NCBI RefSeq assembly: GCF_902859855.1
Contig: NZ_CADIKH010000019.1
Coordinates: forward strand, 102,908-166,907
Direction: 5' to 3'
Origin: Paraburkholderia humisilvae
Lineage (GTDB): Bacteria; Pseudomonadota; Gammaproteobacteria; Burkholderiales; Burkholderiaceae
Length of the DNA: 64,000 bases
Translations under genes and position numbers: made by a program
Shown: piece after piece, positions 33,492-42,552 of the stretch
Layout of the letters: each line of letters opens with the position of its first letter
Numbering within the stretch: the stretch's first letter is position 1
The notes under the pieces: generated by a model
What the model saw: the letters and a program-made list of their open reading frames with translations, nothing else
Told to the model about the DNA's origin: nothing
The model's database searches: none

Positions 33492-34637
33492 TTAGTCTTT
33501 GAGGCCGTCCGCATCGGCGCCTGCGTGGTCGCCTGCTGCGATTGTGCCGGCTGCGGCGCCCGTGCCCGCGACGCGCGATTCCGCGATTTGCCATGCAAGC
33601 ATGCCGGGTACGAAGATCACCAGATCGCGCACGCGCCGGGCGCCGGCAAGTGCAAGACAGGTGGCGGGTTCGAGACCGAGTATGCCGCCGATCAGCAGGA
33701 AACCGCCTTCCTGCACGCCGAGCGCGGCCGGCACGAAGAACGCGGCGCTGCTTGCCGCTTGCACCAGTGAATCGATCACGAACGCCTTCACGAAGCTGAC
33801 AGGCGTGCCGAAGAAATGCAGCGCAAGCCAGATCTCGAGTGCGGTGCCGCATGCCTGCAGCGGTTGCCAGATCAGCAGGTAGCGCAATATGACCGCGCGA
33901 TGACGCCAGATGTGCTTGATCGTTTCGTCGATGCCGGCGGATTTGCCGACCAGTTCGGCGAGCTTGCCGCTCGCGATGCGATCGAGCACGCGCATCATCC
34001 GTTCGAAGGGGTTGGCATGCTGGATCAGCGCGAATATCGCGAACGCCGGCGCAATCACCGCGATGCCCCACGCGAGGTCGCTGACCACGCGCAGCGTGGC
34101 CGAGTGCACATGCGCGAACAGGTAGCCGATGCTGAGCCCCGCGAATATCAGCTGGCTGATGACGGTGAGCTGCATATCGACGATCAGGCTGGCGGCGGCC
34201 ATTGCTGACGGAAAGCCGATCTTCAGAAGCAGCCTGAACGTGGCAAGGTCGCCGCCGATCCGTACTACGGGCAACAGGCCGTTGATCGACTCGCGAATCC
34301 AGATCAGACCGAGCAGCACCGGGTATCGCGGTCCGCGCGTTCCGAGCATCAGCGTCTGCCATGCGCGTGCGTTCGCAATCATGTGCAGCACATGCGCAAG
34401 CGCGGCCACCACCAGCCCGACGGCCGAGGCGCGCACGAGGGATAGCACCGCATCCGGGTCATCCCGCGACACGAGCCATAGCGCGATCAGCAGTCCCGCA
34501 GCGGCGGCGACACGGCCGAGATTCCGCATCGCGCGGCCCCCGACCATCGCCACCGGAAGGCGGCGCCGGAGGCGCTTGCGCGGCCGCGGCGCTGGCTGGC
34601 CGTGAGACCCGGATCGCACCATGCGCGGTAGTCGCAT
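33492..34637 (-). CDS. Membrane protein, lysylphosphatidylglycerol-synthase transmembrane / HpnL-like family
   Basis: A 381-residue polytopic inner-membrane protein with about eight hydrophobic segments and the family motifs IRESINGLLPVVRIGGDL and FVPAALGVQEGGFLLIGG (G-x-Q-E-G-x). This domain is shared by MprF flippases and the hopanoid-associated protein HpnL, suggesting lipid translocation. The start at 34637 has GAGG at proper distance and gives a strongly basic N terminus (PRPRKRLRRR); ATG 34529 would start directly at the first membrane helix. It is 116 bases downstream of the di-iron protein gene on the same strand and may act with it on a membrane lipid. Confidence 0.85.
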   Translation of the reverse strand: MRLPRMVRSGSHGQPAPRPRKRLRRRLPVAMVGGRAMRNLGRVAAAAGLLIALWLVSRDDPDAVLSLVRASAVGLVVAALAHVLHMIANARAWQTLMLGTRGPRYPVLLGLIWIRESINGLLPVVRIGGDLATFRLLLKIGFPSAMAAASLIVDMQLTVISQLIFAGLSIGYLFAHVHSATLRVVSDLAWGIAVIAPAFAIFALIQHANPFERMMRVLDRIASGKLAELVGKSAGIDETIKHIWRHRAVILRYLLIWQPLQACGTALEIWLALHFFGTPVSFVKAFVIDSLVQAASSAAFFVPAALGVQEGGFLLIGGILGLEPATCLALAGARRVRDLVIFVPGMLAWQIAESRVAGTGAAAGTIAAGDHAGADADGLKD

Positions 34638-34753
34638 CGTTCGCCTCGTGTGGCCAGACGTGCGTGCACTGGTTCGAGCGCCGCGGGGCCGATTCAGGAC
34701 GAAGCGACCGCCCGGCCTCTCGAGCGAGATTCAGCGACGTGTCAACGACTCAT

Positions 34754-35761
34754 TCATTCATGATGGCGCTTGCGCATGAACCGCAACGCGAAGCGGGTGA
34801 CTCTCGGCATCGTCTGCGGCCGCAGCAGACGCTCGTCGTAGCCTGCGAAGCGGCGATGATTCTCTTCGAGACACAGCAGCGCAAGCTCGCGCACGCTGAT
34901 GTCTTGCGCCGACATCGATTGTGCGCCCGTTACCGTGAAGTTGTGATCAACGGCCTGTTCGTTGCCGTCCGCATCGAGCGAGCGGGCGATGCCGACGCGC
35001 TCCCACGCGAGAAACACCCAGACCGCCGCGACCTTCAGTTCGAAACGGATACGCTGCCACCAGCGCAGATTCGCGCGATGCCAGGCGACCCAGTTCGCGA
35101 ACAGCAGGATATGCCGGCATTCCTCCTGCATCACCGGTTCGAAGGTGTCGACCAGCGCGGGCGGAAAAAAGCCGGAGCGCCGGGCGACCTCGAACAGCCC
35201 GAAGGCGAAGAAGCTGTCGATGCATTCGCTATAGCCGGTGACGAGATAGGCCCATTCCGGATCATCCGGATACGCATACGGCGCTTCGTTCGCAAGTTCG
35301 ATGCCGTAGGCACCCACCATGCGCGACAGCACTTCCTTGTGGCGGTGCTCTTCCCATGCGTTCAGCGCGAGCGCATCGCGCACGTCGGTGTCGTCGACGG
35401 TGCTTGCATAGGCGGCCATGCGCAGGCGCGCCTTGCCTTCGGTTTGCACCGCGATGTCCCAGATCGGCAGCGACGTCAGGCGTTCCAGCGCTGTCGGCTC
35501 GAGCTTCGGCCAGTCCAGCACCGCGGGCCGGTAGGGGTTGAACGTCTCGCGAAACATGCGGCACATCTCGCGCTTGTGCGTCTCCGAGCCTGGCGTGAGT
35601 GGGCCGCTGATCTTGCTTTGCCAGTGCACCGATTTGCGCGTTGCAGCGTCGAGTGCCGCTGCGACATGCTCGCCGCCTTGCTGCGGTGGCCTGAAGCCGG
35701 GCACCAGTTGCGCCGCGTCGAAAGTGTCGAGAATGTGATGATCGAGAACCTGGTTGTTCAT
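34754..35761 (-). CDS. Ferritin-like di-iron protein
   Basis: A 335-residue soluble helical protein with two complete di-iron half-sites: Glu108 and E138-x-x-H141 (WEEHRHKE), and Glu179 with E214-x-x-H217 (EECRHILLF). This is the four-helix pattern of ferritin-like oxygenases, hydroxylases and desaturases. GGGGAG precedes the ATG at 35761. The downstream neighbour is an HpnL/LPG-synthase-type membrane protein in the same orientation, so a role in oxidising or modifying a membrane lipid is a reasonable inference. No substrate is known. The size is larger than ferritins and closer to AurF/desaturase-like enzymes. Confidence 0.83.
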   Translation of the reverse strand: MNNQVLDHHILDTFDAAQLVPGFRPPQQGGEHVAAALDAATRKSVHWQSKISGPLTPGSETHKREMCRMFRETFNPYRPAVLDWPKLEPTALERLTSLPIWDIAVQTEGKARLRMAAYASTVDDTDVRDALALNAWEEHRHKEVLSRMVGAYGIELANEAPYAYPDDPEWAYLVTGYSECIDSFFAFGLFEVARRSGFFPPALVDTFEPVMQEECRHILLFANWVAWHRANLRWWQRIRFELKVAAVWVFLAWERVGIARSLDADGNEQAVDHNFTVTGAQSMSAQDISVRELALLCLEENHRRFAGYDERLLRPQTMPRVTRFALRFMRKRHHE

Positions 35762-36155
35762 GCGTGAGACTCCCCGCTTTGATCTTGATGGCCGTCAATC
35801 GTCCGCGCGCGGCGGATGACGCATGGTAAAGCGGCTTGGTATTTTGCGTCCACGAAGCTTGCCGCGCGTCGTGCCGGAATCGTTTGGAATTTGCACTGCT
35901 GATTGCTTACTCCGCCTGGCCGTCGCGCATTCCGGCACCATTCATATGATTTGTTTTGTGCCCGGAGCCTTCTCAATTTGACCGTTGGCGTCCGCTTCGC
36001 GACGAAACGGACATCGGCGATTTCGCATACACGTTCAACATGACAACGCGCGGCCGGAAAACCTCACACGTATGCTGGTTTTCGGATCGGTATAGGATGG
36101 CCGCTGGTCGCCATCAGGCGATTGCGCTGCGCTTTGTTCCTTCAATGAGGTCGCC
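35762..36155. other. Intergenic region without recognised gene
   Basis: This 394-base gap separates the divergent ferritin-like and DUF427 genes. Short open frames here have no protein-like composition. It should contain both promoters; the ribosome site GAGG for the DUF427 gene lies at its end. Nothing else stands out. Confidence 0.4.
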
Positions 36156-36533
36156 ATGCAAAAAACGGTGAAGATTCCCGGTCCCGATCATCCGATCACG
36201 GTAACAAAGAGCCCGTCGCACGTTGTGGTCGTTGTGGCAGGCAAAGTGATCGCCGATACGAAAAACGCGCTCGTGCTGCGCGAAGCCGCCTATCCGGAGG
36301 TGCTTTATATCCCGCGCGAAGACGCGGACATGGCCCAGTTCGAGCGGACCGCGCACGCAACGTACTGCCCGTACAAAGGCGACTGCAGCTACTACAGCCT
36401 TCCGGCCGGCGGCGAACAGTCGGTCAATGCGGTCTGGACCTATGAAGACCCTTATGACGCGGTGAGCATGATCAAAGGCCACCTCGCGTTCTATCCGGAC
36501 CGCGTCGACGCGGTCCAGATTCACCCGAACTGA
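36156..36533 (+). CDS. DUF427 domain-containing protein
   Basis: A 125-residue protein matching the DUF427 beta-tent fold: KVIADTKNALVLREAAYPEV, YIPREDADM, the CPYKGDCSYYS signature and AVWTYEDPYDAVSMIKGHLAFYPDRV (shown in parts). GAGG precedes the ATG. DUF427 proteins are widespread small cytoplasmic proteins with no established biochemical role. No operon partner is clear; the next gene is convergent. Confidence 0.92.
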   Translation: MQKTVKIPGPDHPITVTKSPSHVVVVVAGKVIADTKNALVLREAAYPEVLYIPREDADMAQFERTAHATYCPYKGDCSYYSLPAGGEQSVNAVWTYEDPYDAVSMIKGHLAFYPDRVDAVQIHPN

Positions 36534-36680
36534 TCGGATCGCCCGGCGAGGATGACGCGCGCCGCGCGCTGTTGTGTGCGGGGTTGTGTGCGGTATTTCC
36601 GGCTGGATACCGAATTTGCTTGCGGCAAGAAAGGTGGCGCGCGAGTGCGGCTGCTCACCGCGCGCGGCGGGCAGTACGCG

Positions 36681-36944
36681 TTATTCCGGGCGCGGCAGCG
36701 ACAGCATCGGCGCGAACGCTGCCGGCAACCACGGCTGCCATGCCCGCATCATCTCTGCCCACAGCACAAGCGGCGTGGCGAATGCAAAGACGTTGGGCTG
36801 CAGTAGCCATCGCGCAGCCGCGTCGAACGAAGGCGTCGCGGTGATATGAATCGTCACGACCTCGCCATTCCTTTCAGGCAGGTCGCGCCGGGTCAGTTCG
36901 ACATCGATCGTCGGAAAGTGCGCGGTCAGTTTCGTGTGATCCAT
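36681..36944 (-). CDS. Small conserved hypothetical protein
   Basis: An 87-residue protein started at ATG 36944 with GGAGG six bases upstream. It begins MDHTKLTAHFPTIDVELTR and contains RDLPERNGEVVTIHITATP and a hydrophobic Trp-rich segment (LVLWAEMMRAWQPWLPAAF). That segment could be a membrane-associated helix, but no signal peptide is present. Function unknown. The gene is flanked by promoters on both sides and convergent with DUF427. Confidence 0.72.
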   Translation of the reverse strand: MDHTKLTAHFPTIDVELTRRDLPERNGEVVTIHITATPSFDAAARWLLQPNVFAFATPLVLWAEMMRAWQPWLPAAFAPMLSLPRPE

Positions 36945-37207
36945 CTTCAACCTCCATCCGTTGTGCGTTCGCCGATCAACTAGTCTACCGCCCTGCGATT
37001 GGCGCAGCTAGCGCGCGCCTGTCACGCACACGAGGCATTCATGCATACCGCGTTCCATTGAGCTTGCGCAATGGGCTGTTCCGATGCCGGCAGGGAATAG
37101 CGGCAAGTCGAGGGGTGTTCTGTTGTCGGTGCAAATGCATCGATCGCGTCGCTTGCCGCATTCCGACTATTTTGGAAATGCGGCATCCCTATTATGGACA
37201 TCCGCAC

Positions 37208-38446
37208 ATGAGAGACACCCTCGAGGCGGCTCAGCCGTCTGCCGAAAAGGACCGTGTATCGCCATGGCTCATCCTGCTGCTGGCCTTTTCCTGCGGCCTG
37301 ATGGCGGCCAACGTGTACTACGCGCAGCCGCTTGCCGGATTGATCGGCGCCGCGCTTGGCGTGGCGAAGGGTGCGACCGGGTTGATCGTCACGATGACGC
37401 AGATCGGCACGGGCGCCGGCATGCTGTTTGTCGTTCCGCTGGGTGACCTGTTCGAAAGCCGGCGTCTTGTGCTGACGCTACTGTGCGTCGTCACGCTAGG
37501 ACTGCTCGGCGCCGCGCTGTCGCAGCACGGTGCGCAGTTTCTGATTGCCGCGTGTCTGATCGGGCTGGGCAGCGTTGCGATTCACGTTCTCGTACCGTAC
37601 GCGGCGCATCTCGCGCCGGAGCGGATTCGCGGGCGCGTAGTGGGCAACGTGACGAGCGGCGTGGTGCTCGGCATCATGCTGGCACGACCCGCGTCGAGTT
37701 TCGTTACTCAGATATCGTCGTCGTGGCATACGATTTTCTATTTGTCGGCCGCGCTGACTGTCGCATTGATGGTGTTGCTTGCGTTCGCACTTCCGAAGCG
37801 CGAGCCGCTGTCGAAGCTGCGCTATGTCGAGCTGCTTGCTTCAATGCGGCATCTGCTGCTCACGCAACCCGTCGTGCGGCGCCGATCGATCTATACCGGC
37901 TGCCTTGCTGCGGCGTTCAGTCTCTTCTGGACAACGACGCCGCTGCTGCTCGCCGGACCGGCGTTCGGAATGTCACAAGGCGGCATTGCGCTGTTTGCGC
38001 TGGTTGGGGTCTCGGGCGCGATCGCCGCCACGGTGTCGGGCAGCCTGGCGGATCGCGGCTGGACGCGCCCCACTACCGCCGTCGCGATGCTGGCTGTGTT
38101 CGCCGCATTCCTGCTGGCACGGGTGGTGCAGCCGGGCGCGCCGCTGTCGCTCACGTTGCTGGTCGTGGCGGGCATTGTGCTCGATTTCGGTGTGGCGTCG
38201 AATGTGTCGCTCGGTCAGCGCGCCATTTTCGCGCTTGGCGCGCAGTTCAGATCGCGCGTCAATGGCATCTATATGACGACGTTCTTTGCGGGTAGCGCGA
38301 TCGGTTCCGCATTGGGCGGATGGTCGTACGCGCAGGGTGGGTGGCGGCTGACCTCACTCGTCGGTCTCGCCTTTCCGCTCGTTGCGCTCATCTACTTCGC
38401 GACTGATCGCGAACATTTCGTGAAACGCGAATCGCCGGTGCCCTGA
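37208..38446 (+). CDS. MFS transporter (YnfM/arabinose-efflux-like)
   Basis: A 412-residue twelve-helix carrier; the start at 37208 fits the hydrophilic N terminus and first helix (LLLAFSCGLMAANVYYAQP). The motif-A-like loop after helix 2 is VPLGDLFESRRLVL. ANVYYAQPL is typical of the YnfM/drug-H+ antiporter subgroup often linked to TetR repressors. The convergent TetR gene at 38514 may regulate it. Probable role: proton-driven efflux of a small toxic compound; substrate unknown. Confidence 0.88.
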   Translation: MRDTLEAAQPSAEKDRVSPWLILLLAFSCGLMAANVYYAQPLAGLIGAALGVAKGATGLIVTMTQIGTGAGMLFVVPLGDLFESRRLVLTLLCVVTLGLLGAALSQHGAQFLIAACLIGLGSVAIHVLVPYAAHLAPERIRGRVVGNVTSGVVLGIMLARPASSFVTQISSSWHTIFYLSAALTVALMVLLAFALPKREPLSKLRYVELLASMRHLLLTQPVVRRRSIYTGCLAAAFSLFWTTTPLLLAGPAFGMSQGGIALFALVGVSGAIAATVSGSLADRGWTRPTTAVAMLAVFAAFLLARVVQPGAPLSLTLLVVAGIVLDFGVASNVSLGQRAIFALGAQFRSRVNGIYMTTFFAGSAIGSALGGWSYAQGGWRLTSLVGLAFPLVALIYFATDREHFVKRESPVP

Positions 38447-38513
38447 CGGTTCGGGGTGAATGTTCGTGATGAACCGACGACAGCGCGCGGTGTGCCGCGT
38501 GAGTGGCCGCTAT

Positions 38514-39104
38514 TTACGCGATGTCCGCGTGCAGCGCTTCCCGAGCCGATGCGAGGATTTCATCGGATAGTGGATCGTCGCGCACCGCGCGCGCCAGCGT
38601 CAGCGCGCCGATCAGCATCGATAGCCGGGCGATTGCCCGTTGTCGCACCTTTCTCGAACGCCGCGCACTCGAAAAAGACATCAGCACGTCGATCATCGAG
38701 CGGATGCCGCGCAGATAGGCGCCGCGAATCGGCTTGTCCGCGGCTTCGCGGCCAACGTCGACCGCGAACCCCGCGGCCGCGCATGACAGGCCCGGCCGAT
38801 CGCGCTGCGCAGGATTCAGATAGTGCTTCGCGAGCGCATCGATAAGCGACTGTTCATCGGCGCCATCCCTGGTCAGCGCACGCCAGCGGGTGACCGATTC
38901 CTCGAATGCCTGCGCACAGGCAATCGCGGCGAGTTCGTCCTTCGATTCGAAATGGCCGTAGAACCCCCCGTGCGTGAGGCCCGCGGTCGCCATGATGTCG
39001 ACCACCGATACGCCATTGAGCCCATGCTCCTTGAACAGACGCGCGGACGCGGCCTCGATCACGGCACGGTTTTTATCGGCTTGTTCGCGGGATACGCGCG
39101 GCAT
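38514..39104 (-). CDS. TetR family transcriptional regulator
   Basis: A 196-residue repressor started at ATG 39104, ahead of which GGAG is well placed (an ATG at 39110 overlaps that site). The helix-turn-helix is VSVVDIMATAGLTHGGFYG followed by HFESKDELAA. The C-terminal ligand domain resembles AcrR-like proteins (GLSCAAAGFAVDVGREAAD). It is convergent with the MFS gene and divergent from nothing close; regulation of the exporter is likely but the operator was not identified. Confidence 0.92.
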   Translation of the reverse strand: MPRVSREQADKNRAVIEAASARLFKEHGLNGVSVVDIMATAGLTHGGFYGHFESKDELAAIACAQAFEESVTRWRALTRDGADEQSLIDALAKHYLNPAQRDRPGLSCAAAGFAVDVGREAADKPIRGAYLRGIRSMIDVLMSFSSARRSRKVRQRAIARLSMLIGALTLARAVRDDPLSDEILASAREALHADIA

Positions 39105-39163
39105 GAGCATTCTCCAGAAAGGATGCCGTTAGCATAACGCAGTCTGCGCGTCAGCGTGTTGCA

Positions 39164-39544
39164 TTACGTATATTGTGCGATGCCATTTCCGAACGACCAG
39201 TTTTCCTTCGCAACTTCGACGAGGTTGATAAACACGTCTTCGCGACGCAGGCCGATGCGGGCATGTAATCCATCTGCCAGCGCTTTGTAGAACGCACGTT
39301 TCATGTCGACGTCGCGCCCCGCATTCAGCGTGATCTGCACGATCACGCAGGCGCGCGAGCGGCTAATGCCCAGATAGATCGGATCGGCGATGAAATCGCC
39401 GGGCTTGTGCTCGCTGATCACCATGAAGCGGTCATTCTCAGGCACGTTCAACGTGGAGGTCATGGCCTTGTAAACTTCGTCCGCAATCGCGCTGCGGTAT
39501 TCGGAAGGTTGACCTTCGACAAGGTCGATGCGTACGAGCGGCAT
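39164..39544 (-). CDS. Tautomerase family protein
   Basis: A 126-residue protein with the catalytic Pro2 after the initiator Met (MPLVRIDLVEG). The tautomerase-like double beta-alpha-beta fold is shown by SEYRSAIADEVYKAM, RFMVISEHKPGDFIA and FYKALADGLHARIG plus REDVFINLVEV. Such enzymes use the N-terminal proline as a general base in keto-enol tautomerisation or related lyase reactions of oxo-acids. It lies upstream of the TetR gene on the same strand, 59 bases away, and could share its transcript. Confidence 0.9.
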   Translation of the reverse strand: MPLVRIDLVEGQPSEYRSAIADEVYKAMTSTLNVPENDRFMVISEHKPGDFIADPIYLGISRSRACVIVQITLNAGRDVDMKRAFYKALADGLHARIGLRREDVFINLVEVAKENWSFGNGIAQYT

Positions 39545-39856
39545 AATCGTTTCCTCGATGGGAGCGGTGCGCGTGTTGGGTCGCGTACTACGTATTCCGT
39601 TCGTCCATAATAGATGACGACGGAAATTTATTCAATAAATGATTGTCGTAAGGTATTTTTCAGGGGGACGGGAGCGCGGGGTAGGCGTGTGGTCGACACG
39701 CCTTAGCCACTGCCAGTTTGCGAGACGAATCGCGTGAGAGCGGGCCGTCGCCGCGAGTCTTGCCGCGAATGTACAGTGGGATACACATTGGCAACGTTGC
39801 GACATCATGCGGCATAGCCGGCATGCGACGCTTCGGCTCAACCGATGGAGTACGAA
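39545..39856. other. Intergenic region, promoters of divergent tautomerase and GFA genes
   Basis: This 312-base gap contains AT-rich stretches (AATTTATTCAATAAATGATTG near 39623-39643, including the small dyad ATTTATTcAATAAAT) fitting a promoter for the tautomerase/TetR side. No gene is recognised. Confidence 0.4.
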
Positions 39857-40228
39857 ATGACAACGACCACCTATACGGGATCGTGCCACTGCCGCAAGGT
39901 CAGATTCGAGATCGATTCCGCGATCACGCCCGCGCTGCGTCGCAACTGCAGCCTGCGCCGGCGCCGGGGCGCGCTGATGACACCGACCTTTGCGCAGGCC
40001 AACCTCCGTATAATCAGCGGCAGCGACGACCTCGCCGTCTACCCGTTCAACACGCGTGAGGCCAGGCATTTTTTCTGCTGGCACTGCGGCGTTTATCCGT
40101 TTCATCAGACGCGGAAGGACTGGGGTCTATGGCGCGCCAATATCGGCTGTTTGCATGGAGTAGATCCTTATGCCCTTGACGCGACCGTCAACGACGGTGC
40201 CGGCATTAACCCTGCCGGTGACGTATGA
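39857..40228 (+). CDS. GFA (glutathione-dependent formaldehyde-activating enzyme) family protein with a lost zinc ligand
   Basis: A 123-residue protein from ATG 39857 with GGAG seven bases upstream. The family motifs are CHC (Cys10, Cys12; TGSCHCRKVRFE), NCSL (Cys31) and FFCWHCG (Cys74, Cys77). In GFA proteins NCSLC supplies another zinc-binding Cys; here that residue is Arg34 (CGC at 39956-39958), one base change from TGC. One zinc site is therefore probably impaired. The protein belongs to a broad family of small zinc proteins, of which only a few activate formaldehyde with glutathione, so the original role is open. Confidence 0.85.
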   Translation: MTTTTYTGSCHCRKVRFEIDSAITPALRRNCSLRRRRGALMTPTFAQANLRIISGSDDLAVYPFNTREARHFFCWHCGVYPFHQTRKDWGLWRANIGCLHGVDPYALDATVNDGAGINPAGDV

Positions 40229-40355
40229 ACCGTCTCTTCGCATCGCTGTGCCTGATCTTCAGCCTGGCGGCGGCCGAGCTGGTACGCCCATTGAGTTGCG
40301 CGTGCGCGTACTCCGAGATGCGGGTGAAGCCGCGCAACCGGACAGGGGCGGCTAA

Positions 40356-41096
40356 ATGGAGAAAGTCGAGCACGTGCTGATTGTCGACGACGACCGGGAA
40401 ATTCGTGAGCTGATCGGCACCTACCTGCAAAAGAACGGCGCAAGGGTGTCCAAGGCGTCCGGCGGTCGCGAGATGTGGGCTGTGCTGGCTAACGAGCGGC
40501 CGGACATCATCGTGCTGGACGTGACGCTGCCCGGAGAAAACGGGCTGGCGCTGTGTCGGGATCTGCGGGCCGGACAGTGGCGCACGATTCCGATCCTGAT
40601 GCTGACGGCGCTCGGCGATGAAACGGACCGCGTGGTGGGTCTCGAGGTCGGCGCGGACGACTACCTCGTCAAGCCGTTCGCGGTTCGCGAGCTGCTCGCG
40701 CGCATTCGCGCGATTTTGCGCCGCTCGCGTATGGCGCCGCATGGCTTCGAGCGTGCGGAATCGCCGCAGTTTCTGCTGTTCGGGGAATGGAAGCTCGATA
40801 CGATCGGCCGCCATCTACTGGACAGCGAGGGCACGATGGTCGCGCTGAGCGGCGCGGAGTACCGGCTGCTGCGTGTATTCACCGATCACCCTCAGCGCGT
40901 GCTCACGCGCGACCAGCTATTGACGCTGACACAAGGGCGGCAGACCGAGCCATTCGACCGGTCGATCGACCTGCTTGTGAGCCGGCTGCGGCAGCGCCTC
41001 AAGGACGAGGCCAAAGACCCGCGCTACATCAAGACCCTGCGCAACGAAGGCTATGTGTTTTCGGCTGCGGTGACGCCACAGGAAGGCAACTCGTGA
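40356..41096 (+). CDS. OmpR-family response regulator
   Basis: A 246-residue regulator. The receiver domain holds the acidic pocket Asp11-13, phospho-acceptor Asp55 (IIVLDVTLPG), Thr84 and Lys106 (DDYLVKPF). The C-terminal winged helix (residues about 140-235) has the DNA-recognition helix region QPFDRSIDLLVSRLRQRL-like segment (TEPFDRSIDLLVSRLRQRL). Its TGA overlaps the GTG start of the histidine kinase gene, so the two are translationally coupled. The regulated genes are not evident nearby. Confidence 0.95.
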   Translation: MEKVEHVLIVDDDREIRELIGTYLQKNGARVSKASGGREMWAVLANERPDIIVLDVTLPGENGLALCRDLRAGQWRTIPILMLTALGDETDRVVGLEVGADDYLVKPFAVRELLARIRAILRRSRMAPHGFERAESPQFLLFGEWKLDTIGRHLLDSEGTMVALSGAEYRLLRVFTDHPQRVLTRDQLLTLTQGRQTEPFDRSIDLLVSRLRQRLKDEAKDPRYIKTLRNEGYVFSAAVTPQEGNS

Positions 41097-42415
41097 ACGT
41101 ATCGGCTTGGTTCAGAGGTCCGCGCACGCTATTCGTGCGCTTGACCCTGATCTTTTTCGCGGGCCTTGCCGTCGCGCAGTTTCTTGCGTTCTGGGCGACG
41201 ATGTCCGAGCGCAATGACGCGCAGACCGCGTTCATGATAAGCAACCTCGAACGTGACGTCGCGACCGCGGTCGCGCTGCTCGACCGGGTGCCGGCCGCCG
41301 AGCGGCCCGAGTGGCTGCCACGGCTGATGCGCCGCAATTACAGTTTTCTGCTCGGTCCCGGCGTCGGCGGCGCGCCACCCGATGCGAAGCTTTCCGAGCA
41401 GATCGCCGCGGCGATCGAACGCAGCATCGGCACGCGCTTTCCGGTTTCGGTGAATGCGGTGCCCGATACGCGGGAGCATCTGCAGGCGCACTTGCGATTG
41501 AGCGACGGCTCGCCGCTCACGATCGATATCCGTCCCGTCGCGCGAATTCCGCTGTCGTACTGGCTGCTGGTGGTGCTGGTCATCGAACTCGTGGTGATCG
41601 CGCTATGCGCGTGGCTCGCCGTGAGGCTGGCGACGCGGCCGCTTAACCAGCTCGCAATGGCGGCTGACACGCTCGGCCCCGACATGACCACGACCCGGCT
41701 TCCGGAAACCGGGCCTGCCGAAGTGGCGCGCGCGGCAAAAGCGTTCAACGCGATGCAGGGCCGTATTGGCCAGTACATGAAGGAACGCATCCAGATTCTC
41801 GCCGCGATCTCGCACGACCTGCAAACGCCGATCACACGGATGCGCATTCGCACCGACCTGCTCGACGACGAAGCCGAGCGGAGCAAATTCCAGCAGGACC
41901 TGACCGAAATGGAAACGCTGGTGCGGGAAGGTGTGGCATACGGACGGGCGCTGCATGGCGCGGCGGAGGCGCCGCGCCGTGTCGATCCGGATGCACTGCT
42001 CGAAAGCCTCGTGTCCGACTACGCCGATGCCGGCGCGAAGGTGACGCTGTCCGGTTCGATCGGCGCGCCGATCGTCACGCGTCCGGTTGCGTTGCGCCGC
42101 ATTCTTGCCAATCTGCTCGATAACGCGGTCAAGTTTTCCGGTGCCGGGGAGTTGAAGGCGGATGTGTCAAACACCATGCAGATTACGATCAGCGTGCTTG
42201 ATCGCGGCCCCGGTATTCCGCCGGACCAGCTCGAGACGGTATTCCAGCCGTTCTTCCGGCTTGAAGCGGAAGGCCAGCCGCGCATCGGCGGCAACGGGCT
42301 GGGTCTCGCGATCGCGAAGCAGCTTGCGCTGGCAATGAACGCGACGCTCGAGTTGAAGAATCGCGCGGACGGTGGGCTCGAGGCCACATTGGTACTGGAA
42401 AGGCCCATTGGTTAG
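41093..42415 (+). CDS. Two-component sensor histidine kinase
   Basis: A 440-residue kinase with GTG start at 41093 overlapping the regulator stop by four bases. Two membrane helices (about 15-35 and 156-176) frame a periplasmic sensor of about 120 residues. HAMP follows (about 177-230), then the phospho-acceptor box AISHDLQTPITRMR (His241), the N box LLDNAVKFS and the G boxes DRGPGIPP and GGNGLGLAIAKQLA. It phosphorylates the OmpR-type partner. The periplasmic domain gives no clue to the signal; organic solvent or envelope-stress sensors are common in this architecture. Confidence 0.95.
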   Translation: MNVSAWFRGPRTLFVRLTLIFFAGLAVAQFLAFWATMSERNDAQTAFMISNLERDVATAVALLDRVPAAERPEWLPRLMRRNYSFLLGPGVGGAPPDAKLSEQIAAAIERSIGTRFPVSVNAVPDTREHLQAHLRLSDGSPLTIDIRPVARIPLSYWLLVVLVIELVVIALCAWLAVRLATRPLNQLAMAADTLGPDMTTTRLPETGPAEVARAAKAFNAMQGRIGQYMKERIQILAAISHDLQTPITRMRIRTDLLDDEAERSKFQQDLTEMETLVREGVAYGRALHGAAEAPRRVDPDALLESLVSDYADAGAKVTLSGSIGAPIVTRPVALRRILANLLDNAVKFSGAGELKADVSNTMQITISVLDRGPGIPPDQLETVFQPFFRLEAEGQPRIGGNGLGLAIAKQLALAMNATLELKNRADGGLEATLVLERPIG

Positions 42416-42485
42416 GCCGGATTGCAGCAGCGCTTCTTCCTACGCACAGTCAGACAGGCCCTTCCGAGGTCTTGCGGAAACGACA

Positions 42486-42515
42486 ATGCCTGCACCCGTT
42501 CCGGCGTGCAGGCAT
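42486..42515. terminator. Bidirectional hairpin between kinase and DUF4148 genes
   Basis: ATGCCTGCAC (42486-42495) and GTGCAGGCAT (42506-42515) are perfect 10-bp arms around a 10-base loop, located between convergent genes. No T-run. Confidence 0.6.
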
Positions 42516-42552
42516 CACGTGCGGCGGCGGCTGCAGGGTGCGGTCAGACTGG

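Noticed and set aside
40225..40380. Short frame MNRLFASLCLIFSLAAAEL... overlapping the end of the GFA gene and the start of the response regulator
   Set aside because: Overlaps both neighbours and has no ribosome site of its own; signal-like start is probably chance in GC-rich DNA.
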